Source of the DNA: Acrocarpospora corrugata
GTDB taxonomy: Bacteria > Actinomycetota > Actinomycetes > Streptosporangiales > Streptosporangiaceae
Length of the DNA stretch: 53,641 nt
Reading direction: 5' to 3'
NCBI RefSeq assembly: GCF_009687845.1
Contig: NZ_BLAD01000083.1
Coordinates: 1 to 53,641 of the forward strand
The notes beneath the pieces were generated by a model that was not told where the DNA came from, made no database searches, and saw only the letters and a program-made list of their open reading frames with translations. A program made the translations under genes and the position numbers. Below are positions 40,342 through 49,491 of the stretch, piece by piece (within the stretch, counting starts at the first letter, position 1; the number at the start of each line of letters is the position of its first letter).

Positions 40342-43300
40342 TCAGGAAACGGGCGCCTCGATGAAGGAAAGCTCGGCGGGGGTGTCCCCGTCGAACGGGA
40401 GCACGAATCGGCGCGGCCAGGACAGCACGGTCTCCAGCCAGCCGGCCCCCATGGTCTGCGCGACGTGCCTGATCCGCTCCCTCGGCTCGACGCCGATGGC
40501 GACCGTGGTGACGTCCTTCTGGATGCCCTCGTGCTCGTCGTCGCCGAGCACGACCCGCCAGGCCAGCGCGCGGTTGCGGTCCACCTCCATGGAGAGCGGG
40601 TGGTGCCGCAGCGCCTTGGCCCGGTGGCCGAGCAGTTCGGGCCGCCCGGCGGTCTCCTGGCCGCCGTTCAGGCCCTGGTGCGCGTACGGCCGGCCGGACG
40701 CGTCCGTCCCGAACAGCGCGTACTCCATGGCCGGGGCGGGACTGCGCAGATTGGGCGCCGGATGGCCGAAAGGGAACAGCCGGTCGACCTCGTGCAGCCA
40801 CCGGATCTGCGGGATCACCCAGGCCGGCCCCGGCCGCTCCCCGGCAGCCATCGGCGGCGTCTCGGCGCCCGCCCCCAGCAACCCTGCGGCCACCTCGGCG
40901 GCCTTCTCGGTCAGCAGCGTCGGGTCGAACCAGGTACGCAGCGACCACGCCCGCCGCGCCACGCGCTGCTCCACCAGGGTCGCCAGCAGGCACTCCCGGC
41001 GGCGCGGCGGCAGCTCCGACCAGATGTCGTTGAGGATCCTCGGCACCCCAGGCAGCGACCGGTTGGTCACGAACGCCAGCACCACCGTGTCGGTCCATAT
41101 CCGCAGCCACGCCCACTCGGGCGCCTCGGCCAGCAGGTCGGCCTCCCGCACCTCGAACAGGGTGCACGCCTTCCCGGTCCGGCATTCGCGCCCGCACGCC
41201 GCCGACCGCCGTCCGCAGATCGGCGGGGTCGGCCCGAGCAGCACGTGCTCCCGGTCCTCCCCCAGCGGCACCTGGATCCGCAGCGGCCGGTCCATGCCGT
41301 CCGCGAACACGGCGGCGAAGCCGGGCTGGAGCGACACGACCTGCCGGGACTGCTCCTCGCTCAGGTTCATGGCCGCGCCCACCAGCTGCCGGTCGTCCTC
41401 GGCGGGCAGCCGGTGCATGACCTTCAGCGCGGTGTTCTTGACCACGTCGGAGACGAGTTTGGTGGGGATCTGCTCGGCCACGATGATGCCCTCGCCGTAC
41501 GCCCGGATCTCGGCGAGCATGCCGGCCAGCAGTTCGACGGCGTGGGTGGAGGCGCGCTGCGCGCCGCGGTCGCGGAGCAGCCGGTGGGCCTCCTCGATCA
41601 CGATGACGTGCTGGAGGCCGCTGGTCTTCTCCTGTCTGGCCCGCATCCGCAGGTGCTCCACGATCCGGATGATCAGCGTGCCCATCAGGAACGCCTTGTC
41701 CTCGTCGTTGGCCACGTCCTCGATGGCCAGCACCACGTTGCGCTGGAGCAGGTCGCCGATGTCGGCCGGGTGGCCGCCCTCGAAGAACCTCCCGGCGGAG
41801 CCGACCCGGAGCGAGCGCAGCCGGAGGGTGATGAAGCCCTCCACGTCGGCCTGGACCTCGTTGCCGTACCCGATCTCCTGGATCACCTCCAGGGCGTGCT
41901 GCTGGAGCTGTTCGAGGGTGGGGATGGCGGGCTGCACGGCCGCGCCGGGGATGCCGCCGCCGGTGACGACGTCCCAGCCGTTGGCCTCGTAGACGCGCTG
42001 CAGGGCCAGCGACATGATCTGCGGGAACGGCTCCTCGGCGTCGAAGGCGGCCATGAACAGGGCGCGGACCATGTCGATGTGGGCCTGCACGGGGTAGCCG
42101 GGCTCGGGGGCCAGCGGGTTGACGCTGAACGGCACGTTGTCGGGCGCGGAGGGGTTGATCACGGTCAGCGGGGCGTACTGCTCGACCCGGCCGGCCATGG
42201 CGGAGTACTCGGATTTGGCCGGTTCGATGGCCAGCCACGGGATGCCGGCCTTGGTGAGCTGTTCGAGCAGGTGCCGGACCGTCTGGGATTTGCCCGAGCC
42301 GGTCGCGCCGGTGACGAAGGCGTGGCGGTTGAGGGTGGCCAGTGGGACGCGGAAGCGGCCGACGGCGCGTTCCTGGCCGTCCATGATCGCGCCCAGGTCG
42401 ATCATCTCGCCGGTGGTGCTGTCGGCCTCGCTGGTGACGTCGAAGAAGCCGGTGTCCAGCACCCGGACGCCGGGGACCTCGCGGCGGGGCAGCCCGGCCA
42501 GCGCGGCCAGCGCGCCCGCCGTGGCGGCGAAGGGGGCGGCGGCGCTGTCGGTGGGGTCCTGGAAGTTGACGCCCAGGGCCTCGCCGAAGCCGTAGACGAG
42601 TTCGGCGGCGTTCGGCCGGGCCGGGCCGGCCATGGCGCTGCGCAGCCGGTACGGATGGTGGCTCATCTCCACCGACCCCACCAGCACCGGCGCGATCTGC
42701 CGGAGCTCCTCCGGCCCGGCCGCGCCCGCCAGGACCCGGACGTTCCACAGCCCGGCCTCCCGGAACGCGTCCAGCTCCTGCATCCGGCGTTCGGCCCGTT
42801 CCGCGTCGTAGCGGGAGCGCTCGGAGGCGTCGCCGTACTGGCGGAGCACGTTCAGCTGGGTGCGCAGGTGGGCGACCTCGGCGTCGAGCAGGTCGGTGGG
42901 CTCGGCGATGACGACCCAGGCGAACGGGCGGGACATCAGCGTGGTCAGGGTGGACTCGAACAGGGTCGGCTGCTTGATGTCGTCGGGCGCCGGCTCGCGG
43001 CGGCCGGCCAGCGGCGGCGCCTGGCGGCCGGGGCACGGCGTCCAGACCAGGTCGGCCAGGTCGGCCAGCCAGTCGTCGCCGATCTCCACGCCGCGCGCGC
43101 CGCCGGGGAACAGCAGTGGCTGCGGCCCGGTGGCGACGACCTCGACGGCGGCGGCGGCCCGGCGCGGCGGCCGGGGCGGCGTCAGCGGCCCGGCGTTGGT
43201 GATCAGCTCCAGCGGCGCCCCGGAGCCCCGGGACAGCCAGCCGATCACGAACGGGCGGTCCCGCTGCGCGGCGGAGAGCACCGCGGGCAGGACGTTGACG

Positions 43301-43386
43301 AAGTCCCACTCGGCGGACGACGTACGCGACGGCGCGGTGATCGCCTGGATCCGATACCACGGCCCGCTCAGGGGGAACGGTTGCAT
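40342..43386 (-). CDS. HerA/FtsK-like ATPase with N-terminal extension and Cys-rich insert
   Basis: The 1014-residue protein has a variable N-terminal half (1-340) and a HerA/VirB4-like ATPase core. Walker A is GATGSGKSQ (360-368, Lys366), the following strand reads WLAIEPAKSEY, Walker B is VIVIEEAHRLL (594-604), and a sensor/arginine region has AEQIPTKLVSDVVKNTALKVMHRL. A possible zinc site lies at Cys724, 731, 735 and 741. Related actinobacterial proteins are annotated only as ATP-binding protein. AGAGGGG precedes the ATG. It is co-oriented with a TraD-like membrane protein 105 bp upstream, suggesting one translocation machine. No NurA nuclease is nearby, which argues against DNA-end resection. 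Confidence 0.87.
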   Translation of the reverse strand: MQPFPLSGPWYRIQAITAPSRTSSAEWDFVNVLPAVLSAAQRDRPFVIGWLSRGSGAPLELITNAGPLTPPRPPRRAAAAVEVVATGPQPLLFPGGARGVEIGDDWLADLADLVWTPCPGRQAPPLAGRREPAPDDIKQPTLFESTLTTLMSRPFAWVVIAEPTDLLDAEVAHLRTQLNVLRQYGDASERSRYDAERAERRMQELDAFREAGLWNVRVLAGAAGPEELRQIAPVLVGSVEMSHHPYRLRSAMAGPARPNAAELVYGFGEALGVNFQDPTDSAAAPFAATAGALAALAGLPRREVPGVRVLDTGFFDVTSEADSTTGEMIDLGAIMDGQERAVGRFRVPLATLNRHAFVTGATGSGKSQTVRHLLEQLTKAGIPWLAIEPAKSEYSAMAGRVEQYAPLTVINPSAPDNVPFSVNPLAPEPGYPVQAHIDMVRALFMAAFDAEEPFPQIMSLALQRVYEANGWDVVTGGGIPGAAVQPAIPTLEQLQQHALEVIQEIGYGNEVQADVEGFITLRLRSLRVGSAGRFFEGGHPADIGDLLQRNVVLAIEDVANDEDKAFLMGTLIIRIVEHLRMRARQEKTSGLQHVIVIEEAHRLLRDRGAQRASTHAVELLAGMLAEIRAYGEGIIVAEQIPTKLVSDVVKNTALKVMHRLPAEDDRQLVGAAMNLSEEQSRQVVSLQPGFAAVFADGMDRPLRIQVPLGEDREHVLLGPTPPICGRRSAACGRECRTGKACTLFEVREADLLAEAPEWAWLRIWTDTVVLAFVTNRSLPGVPRILNDIWSELPPRRRECLLATLVEQRVARRAWSLRTWFDPTLLTEKAAEVAAGLLGAGAETPPMAAGERPGPAWVIPQIRWLHEVDRLFPFGHPAPNLRSPAPAMEYALFGTDASGRPYAHQGLNGGQETAGRPELLGHRAKALRHHPLSMEVDRNRALAWRVVLGDDEHEGIQKDVTTVAIGVEPRERIRHVAQTMGAGWLETVLSWPRRFVLPFDGDTPAELSFIEAPVS

Positions 43387-43491
43387 GAGGCCCCTCTCTC
43401 ACAGGCTCTCAAGGTCCTTTGCCGATCATGGTCACATATCCATGTTGGCGAACCTCTTACCGTGTCTATTCACGAGCCAGAAGGATCGGCC

Positions 43492-45402
43492 TCAGCGACC
43501 CGGCTTGCGCCAGTCCAGCCGGGGCGGCGGTGGTCCCAGGTTGGGCGGCGGCGCCTCCTCGTCGAGCGCCTCCACCACCGGGGGCGGGGCGGCCGGGCGG
43601 ATCGCCCGTACCTCCTGGAGCGTGGTCTTGGGGAAGGTGAGGATCGCCGGGTTCGCGTCGGCCAGCCGGACCTCCCGCCCGTCCGCGGTGGCGTGGGTGA
43701 CGATCACCGAGGTGGTCGGCAGCTGCTGCAGCTGGTGCGGTTCGACCAGGAACTCCCTGGAGCGGTGCATGACCCCTTCCGTGACCGTTCCCGCGTTACG
43801 CCCCCACTCAGTGGATTCGGTGATCCCGGCCCGCAGGTCCGGCTTGTCGCGGTGTTCCGTCTCGGTACGGCTCGCGCCCACGGTCGAGGTGTAGAACCCG
43901 CCGCCCCCGTTGACCGCCGAACTGACCGACTCGGTCAGCTGGGCCAGCTCCAGCCGGTGCTCGGTGCCGACGTGCTCGCTCGCCACCCGGGCGTCCTCGG
44001 CGTTGCCCAGCCGCATGAACGCCACCGCCGCGTGCCCGCGCCCGAGCCGCTCCCGGACGGTCGCGGTGAGGCTGCGGTAGGTCAGCACCAGCCCGGTCTG
44101 CGAGGTCTCGCAGGCGTCCATCAGCCGGTCCAGCACGTCGCCGCGTAACTTGTCCGCCCCGGCCACGATGATCGTGTGATACCAGGGCCGCTCCGAGGCG
44201 GGCGACTGCCGCAGGATGTGGGTGAGCGCGGTCGCCACGTACGTGCCGAGCACCCGGTTGCCGAACACGCCCGCCTGCCGGTCCATGCTGACCACCCGGA
44301 GCCGGGCCGGCGGCAGCCGGACCGCCTCGGTGCCGAGGGTCTCCAGCTTGCGCAGCTGGGATTCCAGCGCCCAGGCGCGCTCGATCACCACCCGGTCGGC
44401 CACGCCGCGCCCGAACAGGGTGCCGATGCGTTCGAGCTGGGTCGCGGTGAGCAGCCCGAACCGCAGGTCGTCGCGGGGGTCGCCGACCTGGGCCAGGGCC
44501 CGCAGCGCGGCGGTCACCTGGCTGATCGTGGCGGTCTCGCCGAGCACCTCCAGGACGCGTTCCAGGATGGCGTTGTCGAAGCCGATGTCCCTGCTGGTCT
44601 CCTCGCTGACGCTGACCACGTGCGCGAGCACGTCCGCGAACGCCTCCGGCTTGAGCGTCGCGCCGAGGTCCAGCTTGGGCAGGTCCGTCGGGAGCACCCA
44701 GACCAGCGGGTCGTCGCCGCCGCGTCTGGCCAGCTCGATCAGGTCCTTGGCGATGGCGCCCTCGGACAGGTCCAGCACGGTCAGGTGGCCGCCGCTGTAC
44801 AGCCGGGTGGCGCCGATCAGGGTGATCAGGGCGGACCAGCCGGGGAGGGTGCCGCCGGCCACGTCGACCCGGTCGATCTCGTCGGGGACGGCCACCGCGT
44901 ACCAGCTGAGCTGCCGGTCGAACAGGGCCTTGCGCTCGGACCACTCGCGGTACTTCTCGGCGTGCTCCTGCTGGGCGGCGGCGATCTCGCGGTCCTTGCG
45001 GGCACGTTCCCTTTCGGCGCGCGAGCGGCGTTCGTTGACCCGGGTCTGGACCGCGCGGCGGCCCTGCCTGATCGCGTACGAGCAGATCCCGGCCACGCCC
45101 CCGGCGGCGACCAGGCCGATGGCGACGAACGACCAGTCGAGCAGGCCGGCCAGCCCGAGCAGCGCGATCACCACGGCGAGCACGGTCATGAAGGTGCGGA
45201 ACAGCTTGACCGGGCGGTTGAGCAGATCCTCCTGGAGCTTCTCCTTGCGCGCCCACTCGGGGTCGATCGCGGGCGGCTCCAGGTCCTCGCGGGCCGGTCG
45301 TTTGGGCGGCGGACCGGGATCTGGGTGCAGCAGAGCGTACTGCCAGCCCAGGTAGATGCGATCAGCCTGAAGCTGGGCATGCTCCGGGTGCGCGTCGCCC
45401 AC
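43492..45402 (-). CDS. Membrane-anchored TraD/VirD4-like protein lacking Walker A (pseudo-ATPase)
   Basis: The 636-residue protein has two transmembrane helices (about residues 71-90 and 93-111), a basic coiled coil (115-160) and a large domain. That domain has the strand order of TraD/VirD4 pumps: GGTLPGWSALITLIGA where Walker A should be (no Lys), LTVLDLSEGA, then HTIIVAGADKL in the Walker B position (no acidic pair), and FMRLGNAEDARVASEHVG and FLVEPHQLQQLP near the end. ATP hydrolysis is therefore unlikely. The GTG at 45402 has GGAGG upstream; a GTG at 45429 is alternative. It lies upstream of the HerA-like ATPase and divergent from the exported-protein genes. Confidence 0.8.
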   Translation of the reverse strand: MGDAHPEHAQLQADRIYLGWQYALLHPDPGPPPKRPAREDLEPPAIDPEWARKEKLQEDLLNRPVKLFRTFMTVLAVVIALLGLAGLLDWSFVAIGLVAAGGVAGICSYAIRQGRRAVQTRVNERRSRAERERARKDREIAAAQQEHAEKYREWSERKALFDRQLSWYAVAVPDEIDRVDVAGGTLPGWSALITLIGATRLYSGGHLTVLDLSEGAIAKDLIELARRGGDDPLVWVLPTDLPKLDLGATLKPEAFADVLAHVVSVSEETSRDIGFDNAILERVLEVLGETATISQVTAALRALAQVGDPRDDLRFGLLTATQLERIGTLFGRGVADRVVIERAWALESQLRKLETLGTEAVRLPPARLRVVSMDRQAGVFGNRVLGTYVATALTHILRQSPASERPWYHTIIVAGADKLRGDVLDRLMDACETSQTGLVLTYRSLTATVRERLGRGHAAVAFMRLGNAEDARVASEHVGTEHRLELAQLTESVSSAVNGGGGFYTSTVGASRTETEHRDKPDLRAGITESTEWGRNAGTVTEGVMHRSREFLVEPHQLQQLPTTSVIVTHATADGREVRLADANPAILTFPKTTLQEVRAIRPAAPPPVVEALDEEAPPPNLGPPPPRLDWRKPGR

Positions 45403-45548
45403 GAGCCCTCCATGTCCGCCCTGCGTCACAGCGTAGGAGCTGGATCGCCTATCAGGGCAGGGTTCTCGCTATTCGGACGGCTTTCCGACCAAAGATAGGG
45501 ACGAATGCGGCGGATGGTTCTGATGTGGGCGTACTACCATCCTTTCTC

Positions 45549-46211
45549 ATGACGTCCTCCCCCCGTGGCGGCACCCGTCGCCGGCGCCCGGTACTCGTGC
45601 CGATCGCCGCGCTGATCTCGGTGTCCGGCCTGGGGGCGACGGCCGGCCTGGGCGGTTTAGCCGAGGCCAAGGAGCCCCCGCCGCCGACGGCCGCCCAGGG
45701 CGCGGTGGTCGATCAGGGCCGCTATCGCACCCAGTTCATCAAAGCCATCGAAACCACGACTGAGCAGTCTTTCGGCCCGCCGAAACGCAGCGTGGATCTG
45801 GTGCTCAAGGTCAGGAACACCGGTGAAGAGACCTCGCCGGTCGGATTACTCCCGGAACCCGGCAAACCGCCCTCGCCGCTGACGTCTTTCGCCGGTTCGC
45901 TGCTCAAGATCAGCCCGGAGATCAAGACCGAGTACGGCCCGAAGGCCTTCGTCCTCAGCTACGGCATCGAGAGCGGCCAGCTCCATCCGGGCATCACCGC
46001 CACCGTGGTCGTCCGGTACGAGATCGAGCCCGACACCGTCGTCCCCGCGTCGCTGACCGTGGAGGTCGGCAAGTTCGTCTTCGAGGCGCTCGGCTCCGGC
46101 GAACGGACCCGGTACTGGCAGTTGGTGCCAGGCCCCGGCTCCGCGGCCGGCAAGTTCGTGCCGGAAGTGGCCGCCCGCGTCTCCCTGCCGGTGCGCAAGG
46201 AGGACGCCTGA
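45549..46211 (+). CDS. Exported protein, first gene of a three-gene envelope operon
   Basis: The 220-residue protein has an Arg-rich N-terminus (RRRRP), a hydrophobic segment (residues 14-36) ending AEA/KE as a possible signal cleavage site, and a beta-rich extracytoplasmic domain (ISPEIKTEYGPKAFVLSYGIESGQLHPG ... VVVRYEIEPDT). No family recognised. TACCAT lies 8 nt before the ATG, suggesting a near-leaderless start; a GTG at 45525 is possible. Its stop overlaps the next start (TGATG). Confidence 0.75.
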   Translation: MTSSPRGGTRRRRPVLVPIAALISVSGLGATAGLGGLAEAKEPPPPTAAQGAVVDQGRYRTQFIKAIETTTEQSFGPPKRSVDLVLKVRNTGEETSPVGLLPEPGKPPSPLTSFAGSLLKISPEIKTEYGPKAFVLSYGIESGQLHPGITATVVVRYEIEPDTVVPASLTVEVGKFVFEALGSGERTRYWQLVPGPGSAAGKFVPEVAARVSLPVRKEDA

Positions 46212-46858
46212 TGGCCACCGCCACCCGGACCCGGCCCCGGGTCGCCCCCGCCCCCACCCCGCCGCGCCGTGGTTTCGCCCGCCGCGCCGGGGCCGCCGTC
46301 CTGGGGGTGGCCCTGTGCGCCTGCGCCGTGTACGCGCAGGCGCTGGCGATGCCGTACGAGCAGCTCGGCTCCAACCTGACCAGCCACGCGACCCTCGGCG
46401 AGACGACCGCGACCGGGCGGTTCAGCGTCAGGGCCACCTCGGTGGTCGCCGCCAAGGCGGTGGACACCCGCGACTACAGCGGCAAGGTGAGCAAAGTTCA
46501 GACCAGCCACGTGTTCCTGATCGTCGCCGTCACCGCGACCGCCCCCAAGGAACCGCTCAGGTTCGACGCGTCCACCACCGTCCTGGTCACCGCGGACGGA
46601 AAACGCTACCGCGCGACCGACAAGGTGGACCGAACGCTCACCCTGTTCGAGAAATGGGTGCAGCCCGGGTTCTGGTCGACCGGAAATCTGATCTTCGAAG
46701 TGCCAGTGGGGGCCGTGCCGGGAGCGAGCGTCATCGTGGCGTCGCCCAGCGGGGGGTTCCTGGTGGACTCGTTCGCGCCGGAGGTCGAGATCGATCTCCG
46801 GCTCACCGGTTCGGTCGTCTCGGGCGCCGAGGAATACCACCCGCTGGTGGCGGCATGA
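46211..46858 (+). CDS. Single-pass membrane protein with extracytoplasmic beta domain
   Basis: The 215-residue protein has a short basic cytoplasmic tail, one transmembrane helix (about residues 26-46) and an extracytoplasmic domain reminiscent of DUF4352/Ig-like accessory domains (HVFLIVAVTATAPKEPLRFDASTTVLVTADGKRYRATD). It overlaps its neighbours by 1 bp upstream and 4 bp (ATGA) downstream, so the three proteins are made together. Function unknown. Confidence 0.75.
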   Translation: MATATRTRPRVAPAPTPPRRGFARRAGAAVLGVALCACAVYAQALAMPYEQLGSNLTSHATLGETTATGRFSVRATSVVAAKAVDTRDYSGKVSKVQTSHVFLIVAVTATAPKEPLRFDASTTVLVTADGKRYRATDKVDRTLTLFEKWVQPGFWSTGNLIFEVPVGAVPGASVIVASPSGGFLVDSFAPEVEIDLRLTGSVVSGAEEYHPLVAA

Positions 46859-47718
46859 GCGGCGCGCCCATCGACGATCGGGACCAGAACGCCGACGCCC
46901 GGGGCTGGTTCGTGCCGCCGCCGGATCAGCCGACGGACATCACCCTGGCGGGGCACCTGCCGCCGCTGCGCGTGCCCAGGCCGGTCTACCCGGACCGCAG
47001 GGTCTGGCCGCCGCCACCGCCGCCGCCGTCCCCCGACGACGAGGGGTACTCGACCCAGCCGTTCCCGGTCATCGCCGCGCCGCTCCCGCCGTCCGCGCGT
47101 CCGCAGCCGCCGACGCCCCCTGCGCCGACGCCGACCGCTGAAGCCGTCGCCAAGCCCCGGCGGCGGGTCCTGTGGGGCTTCGTCCTGGTGTTCGCCGTGG
47201 CCGCGGCGCTGGCCGGGCCCGGGTGGTTCACCTACTCGACGTACAAGTCGGGGCGGCCGGACGATCGTGTGCACGTGGTTCCGGCCGGGCAGCCCGGCAC
47301 CTGGCAGCACGTGTCCTGGACGGCGGCGGTCGAGCCGACCGACGGTCCGGCCGGCGCGACGCCCGCCCCCGACCGGCAGTGGCTGAAGGTCGTGCTCACC
47401 CGGACCGCGGTCGACGCGGAGGGCGCGACCCGGCACGGCAGTCCGCTCGACGTGACCCTGCGGGACCGGAACGGGCGGAGCTGGCGCACCGAGGAACTCA
47501 GCAACAAGACGCCGGCGACGGTGGCCGAGAACGTGGTCGGGCAGCCGTACCAGATCGAGATGCTCGGGATCGTTCCGGCGCAGGTGGCCGGCCAGGTCGA
47601 GGTGCACCTGCGGCCCAGCACCTATCGGGACATTCCCGGCCAGGAGGTCAAGGACCTGGTGAAGAGTTCGGTGGATAACCCCGAGACGCTGGAGAACGTT
47701 CTACGATTCCTGCGATGA
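46855..47718 (+). CDS. Single-pass membrane protein with proline-rich cytoplasmic region
   Basis: The 287-residue protein has a proline-rich N-terminal region (residues 20-98, including a run of seven prolines), a transmembrane helix (about 105-122) and an extracytoplasmic beta domain (130-287: QWLKVVLTRTAVDAEG ... VTLRDRNGRSWRTEEL) like that of the preceding protein. It closes the three-gene operon. The last 18 bp overlap the convergent polytopic membrane protein gene. Confidence 0.75.
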   Translation: MSGAPIDDRDQNADARGWFVPPPDQPTDITLAGHLPPLRVPRPVYPDRRVWPPPPPPPSPDDEGYSTQPFPVIAAPLPPSARPQPPTPPAPTPTAEAVAKPRRRVLWGFVLVFAVAAALAGPGWFTYSTYKSGRPDDRVHVVPAGQPGTWQHVSWTAAVEPTDGPAGATPAPDRQWLKVVLTRTAVDAEGATRHGSPLDVTLRDRNGRSWRTEELSNKTPATVAENVVGQPYQIEMLGIVPAQVAGQVEVHLRPSTYRDIPGQEVKDLVKSSVDNPETLENVLRFLR

Positions 47719-48948
47719 TCTTGCCCTGGTGGCCGCGATGTCGTACGTCGCCGCGACCAGGCACATCGACAGCACGGTGACCACGAGATCGGCCACGAAG
47801 GTGATGGGCACCTCGGTGACCATCCAGAAGAACGGCTTCTCGTCCCCGGCCAGGTAGAAGCCCGCGCGTTCCAGGTAGTCCCCGCCGATCTCCAGGCCGA
47901 CGTAGCAGAGCGCGAACAGCCCGAACAACGGCGCGCCGCCCCGGATGGTCAGCCGGAGCGAGTTGAGCAGCGGAATCCAGCGCGAGGTCCATCCGCCGGT
48001 GAGTTTGGCCAGCGTCGTCCTGGTCAGGCTGTGCGCCTGGTCCAGCCGGTCGGCCGCGGACTCCAGCCTGGTGCCGCGGATCGTGGTGCGGGTGTCCTCC
48101 GCGTACGCGCCGTACACCAGGATGCCGACGGTCAGCCAGGTCAGCGGGATCGCCAGACCGTCGATGACGAACGGCCAGACATCCCCCAGGCGCGCCCACC
48201 CCGGCACGACCTTCGCGATCTCCTCGCTCAGCTCACGCCACCCGGCGACGACCGTCCGGCCGTCGAGCCAATCACCCCGGCTGTCGGCCAGCCAGGCGAG
48301 CGCGTTCAGCCCGTAGAAGGCGAAAGCGAGTTCCGAGAACGTGGTCGCGACCCCGGAGAAGCGCCCGCCGCCGGCCTCGTGGCGGCGGCCGAAGTAGGTC
48401 TTGAGCAGGAACGCGACGGCCATCGTGCCGACGGAGACCCAGATGTTCAGGTCCAGGAGCCCCCGCATCGAGGTGCTCTCCCGGCCCGCCAGGGCGGCGG
48501 TCATGATGTCATCGGGGTTCCGCATCATGTCGATGTCCACGAAGTCCCGGGCGTCCTGGGCGACGAAACCCCAGGTGATGTAGAGACCGGCGAACGCCAG
48601 CGCGGTCCGGTTGAGCGCGGTCAGCGTGTTCTCGTCGGCCGATCCCTCGGCGCGCCTGGCCCTGGTCTCCAGCAGGGCGCCGCGCACCGCGTACAGCATG
48701 CCCACAGTGGTGGCCAGCGAGACCATCACGACCAGAGTGAACAGGAACAGCACCCCGACCAGCCGGACCTGGTACCAGGAGCCATGCGAGAGGGTGGCGG
48801 CCAGCAGCAGGAGGGCCCACCGGACCAGGCGGCCGACGGTGAACCAGAGCATCAGCGGGACGGCGCAGGCGGCGGCTATCCGAAGGGCGTGCCACGGAGC
48901 CGCGTACCAAGGCAGCGGTCGGACGGCAAGTGCGGACGTTTCGGACAT
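47701..48948 (-). CDS. Polytopic membrane protein of unknown function
   Basis: The 415-residue protein has about eight predicted transmembrane helices: roughly residues 22-45, 52-68, 73-95, 128-145, 180-200, 218-235, 268-288 and 385-405. Long charged loops intervene. No transporter or enzyme motif is visible. It reads towards, and overlaps, the three-gene envelope operon and shares a promoter region with the MarR gene at 49042, so it may belong with either. Confidence 0.75.
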   Translation of the reverse strand: MSETSALAVRPLPWYAAPWHALRIAAACAVPLMLWFTVGRLVRWALLLLAATLSHGSWYQVRLVGVLFLFTLVVMVSLATTVGMLYAVRGALLETRARRAEGSADENTLTALNRTALAFAGLYITWGFVAQDARDFVDIDMMRNPDDIMTAALAGRESTSMRGLLDLNIWVSVGTMAVAFLLKTYFGRRHEAGGGRFSGVATTFSELAFAFYGLNALAWLADSRGDWLDGRTVVAGWRELSEEIAKVVPGWARLGDVWPFVIDGLAIPLTWLTVGILVYGAYAEDTRTTIRGTRLESAADRLDQAHSLTRTTLAKLTGGWTSRWIPLLNSLRLTIRGGAPLFGLFALCYVGLEIGGDYLERAGFYLAGDEKPFFWMVTEVPITFVADLVVTVLSMCLVAATYDIAATRARSSQES

Positions 48949-48977
48949 CCGCGTTATGGTAGCGAAGAGCCCCACCG

Positions 48978-48999
48978 GGTTGGTCAAATTTCGACAACC
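48978..48999. promoter_or_regulatory. Imperfect palindrome, candidate MarR operator
   Basis: A 22-bp element with arms GGTTG/CAACC around a central AAATTT (16 of 22 bases symmetric) lies between the divergent MarR and polytopic membrane protein genes, the usual place for a MarR self-operator that also controls the neighbour. Confidence 0.45.
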
Positions 49000-49041
49000 A
49001 GCCATCGGGGTGCACTCGTCTGCGCTGTCGCCGATGCGATG

Positions 49042-49491
49042 ATGCGCGGCATGGGCATCGAGGGCGAAGCCGGGAGAAGTCCCGGCTTTCTGCTGTGGCG
49101 GGCCACCCAGCGGTGGCAGCGGGAGATCAACGCGGCCCTCCAGGTGGTGGGGATGTCGCATGTGCAGTTCGCGCTGCTGGTGGACCTGTGGTGGTTCGAC
49201 CACCGGGGGCGGATGCCGACCCCGCGCGAACTGGCCGAGCACGCCACCGTGGACGACATGATGACCAGCCAGGTGATCCGCGTCCTGGAGGTCAAGGGCC
49301 TGCTGACCAGGGAGATCGACCCCACCGAGGAGCGGCGGCGGGTGCTCGCGATCACCGACGAGGGCCGCCGGCTGGCCGAACGCGCGGCCGAGATCGTGGA
49401 TTCGGTCGACCGGCAGGTGTTCCACCTGGCGGGGCCGGAGAACGCGCTGATCGACGTCCTGAACGAGCTCGCGAAAAGCCCGGCCTCCTGA
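49042..49491 (+). CDS. MarR-family transcriptional regulator
   Basis: The 149-residue protein has the MarR winged helix: GMSHVQFALLVDLWWFDHRGRMPTPRELAEHATVDDMMTSQVIRVLEVKGLLTREIDPTEERRRVLAITDEGRRLA, with the family DxRxxR wing here as DPTEERRR. The start could also be the ATG at 49051; no ribosome site helps. It is divergent from a polytopic membrane protein and likely regulates it or itself. Ligand unknown. Confidence 0.9.
   Translation: MRGMGIEGEAGRSPGFLLWRATQRWQREINAALQVVGMSHVQFALLVDLWWFDHRGRMPTPRELAEHATVDDMMTSQVIRVLEVKGLLTREIDPTEERRRVLAITDEGRRLAERAAEIVDSVDRQVFHLAGPENALIDVLNELAKSPAS

Noticed and set aside
40342-43386. HerA-NurA or SIR2-HerA anti-phage defence
   Set aside because: The ATPase is HerA-like but no NurA, SIR2 or nuclease gene is adjacent; the partners are membrane and exported proteins.
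40325-43402. A 1025-codon open frame overlapping the HerA-like ATPase in another frame, and a 1227-codon frame on the opposite strand
   Set aside because: Both are by-products of very high third-position GC. Their translations are runs of Arg, Pro, Gly and Ala without motifs, whereas the chosen frame has intact Walker A and B.
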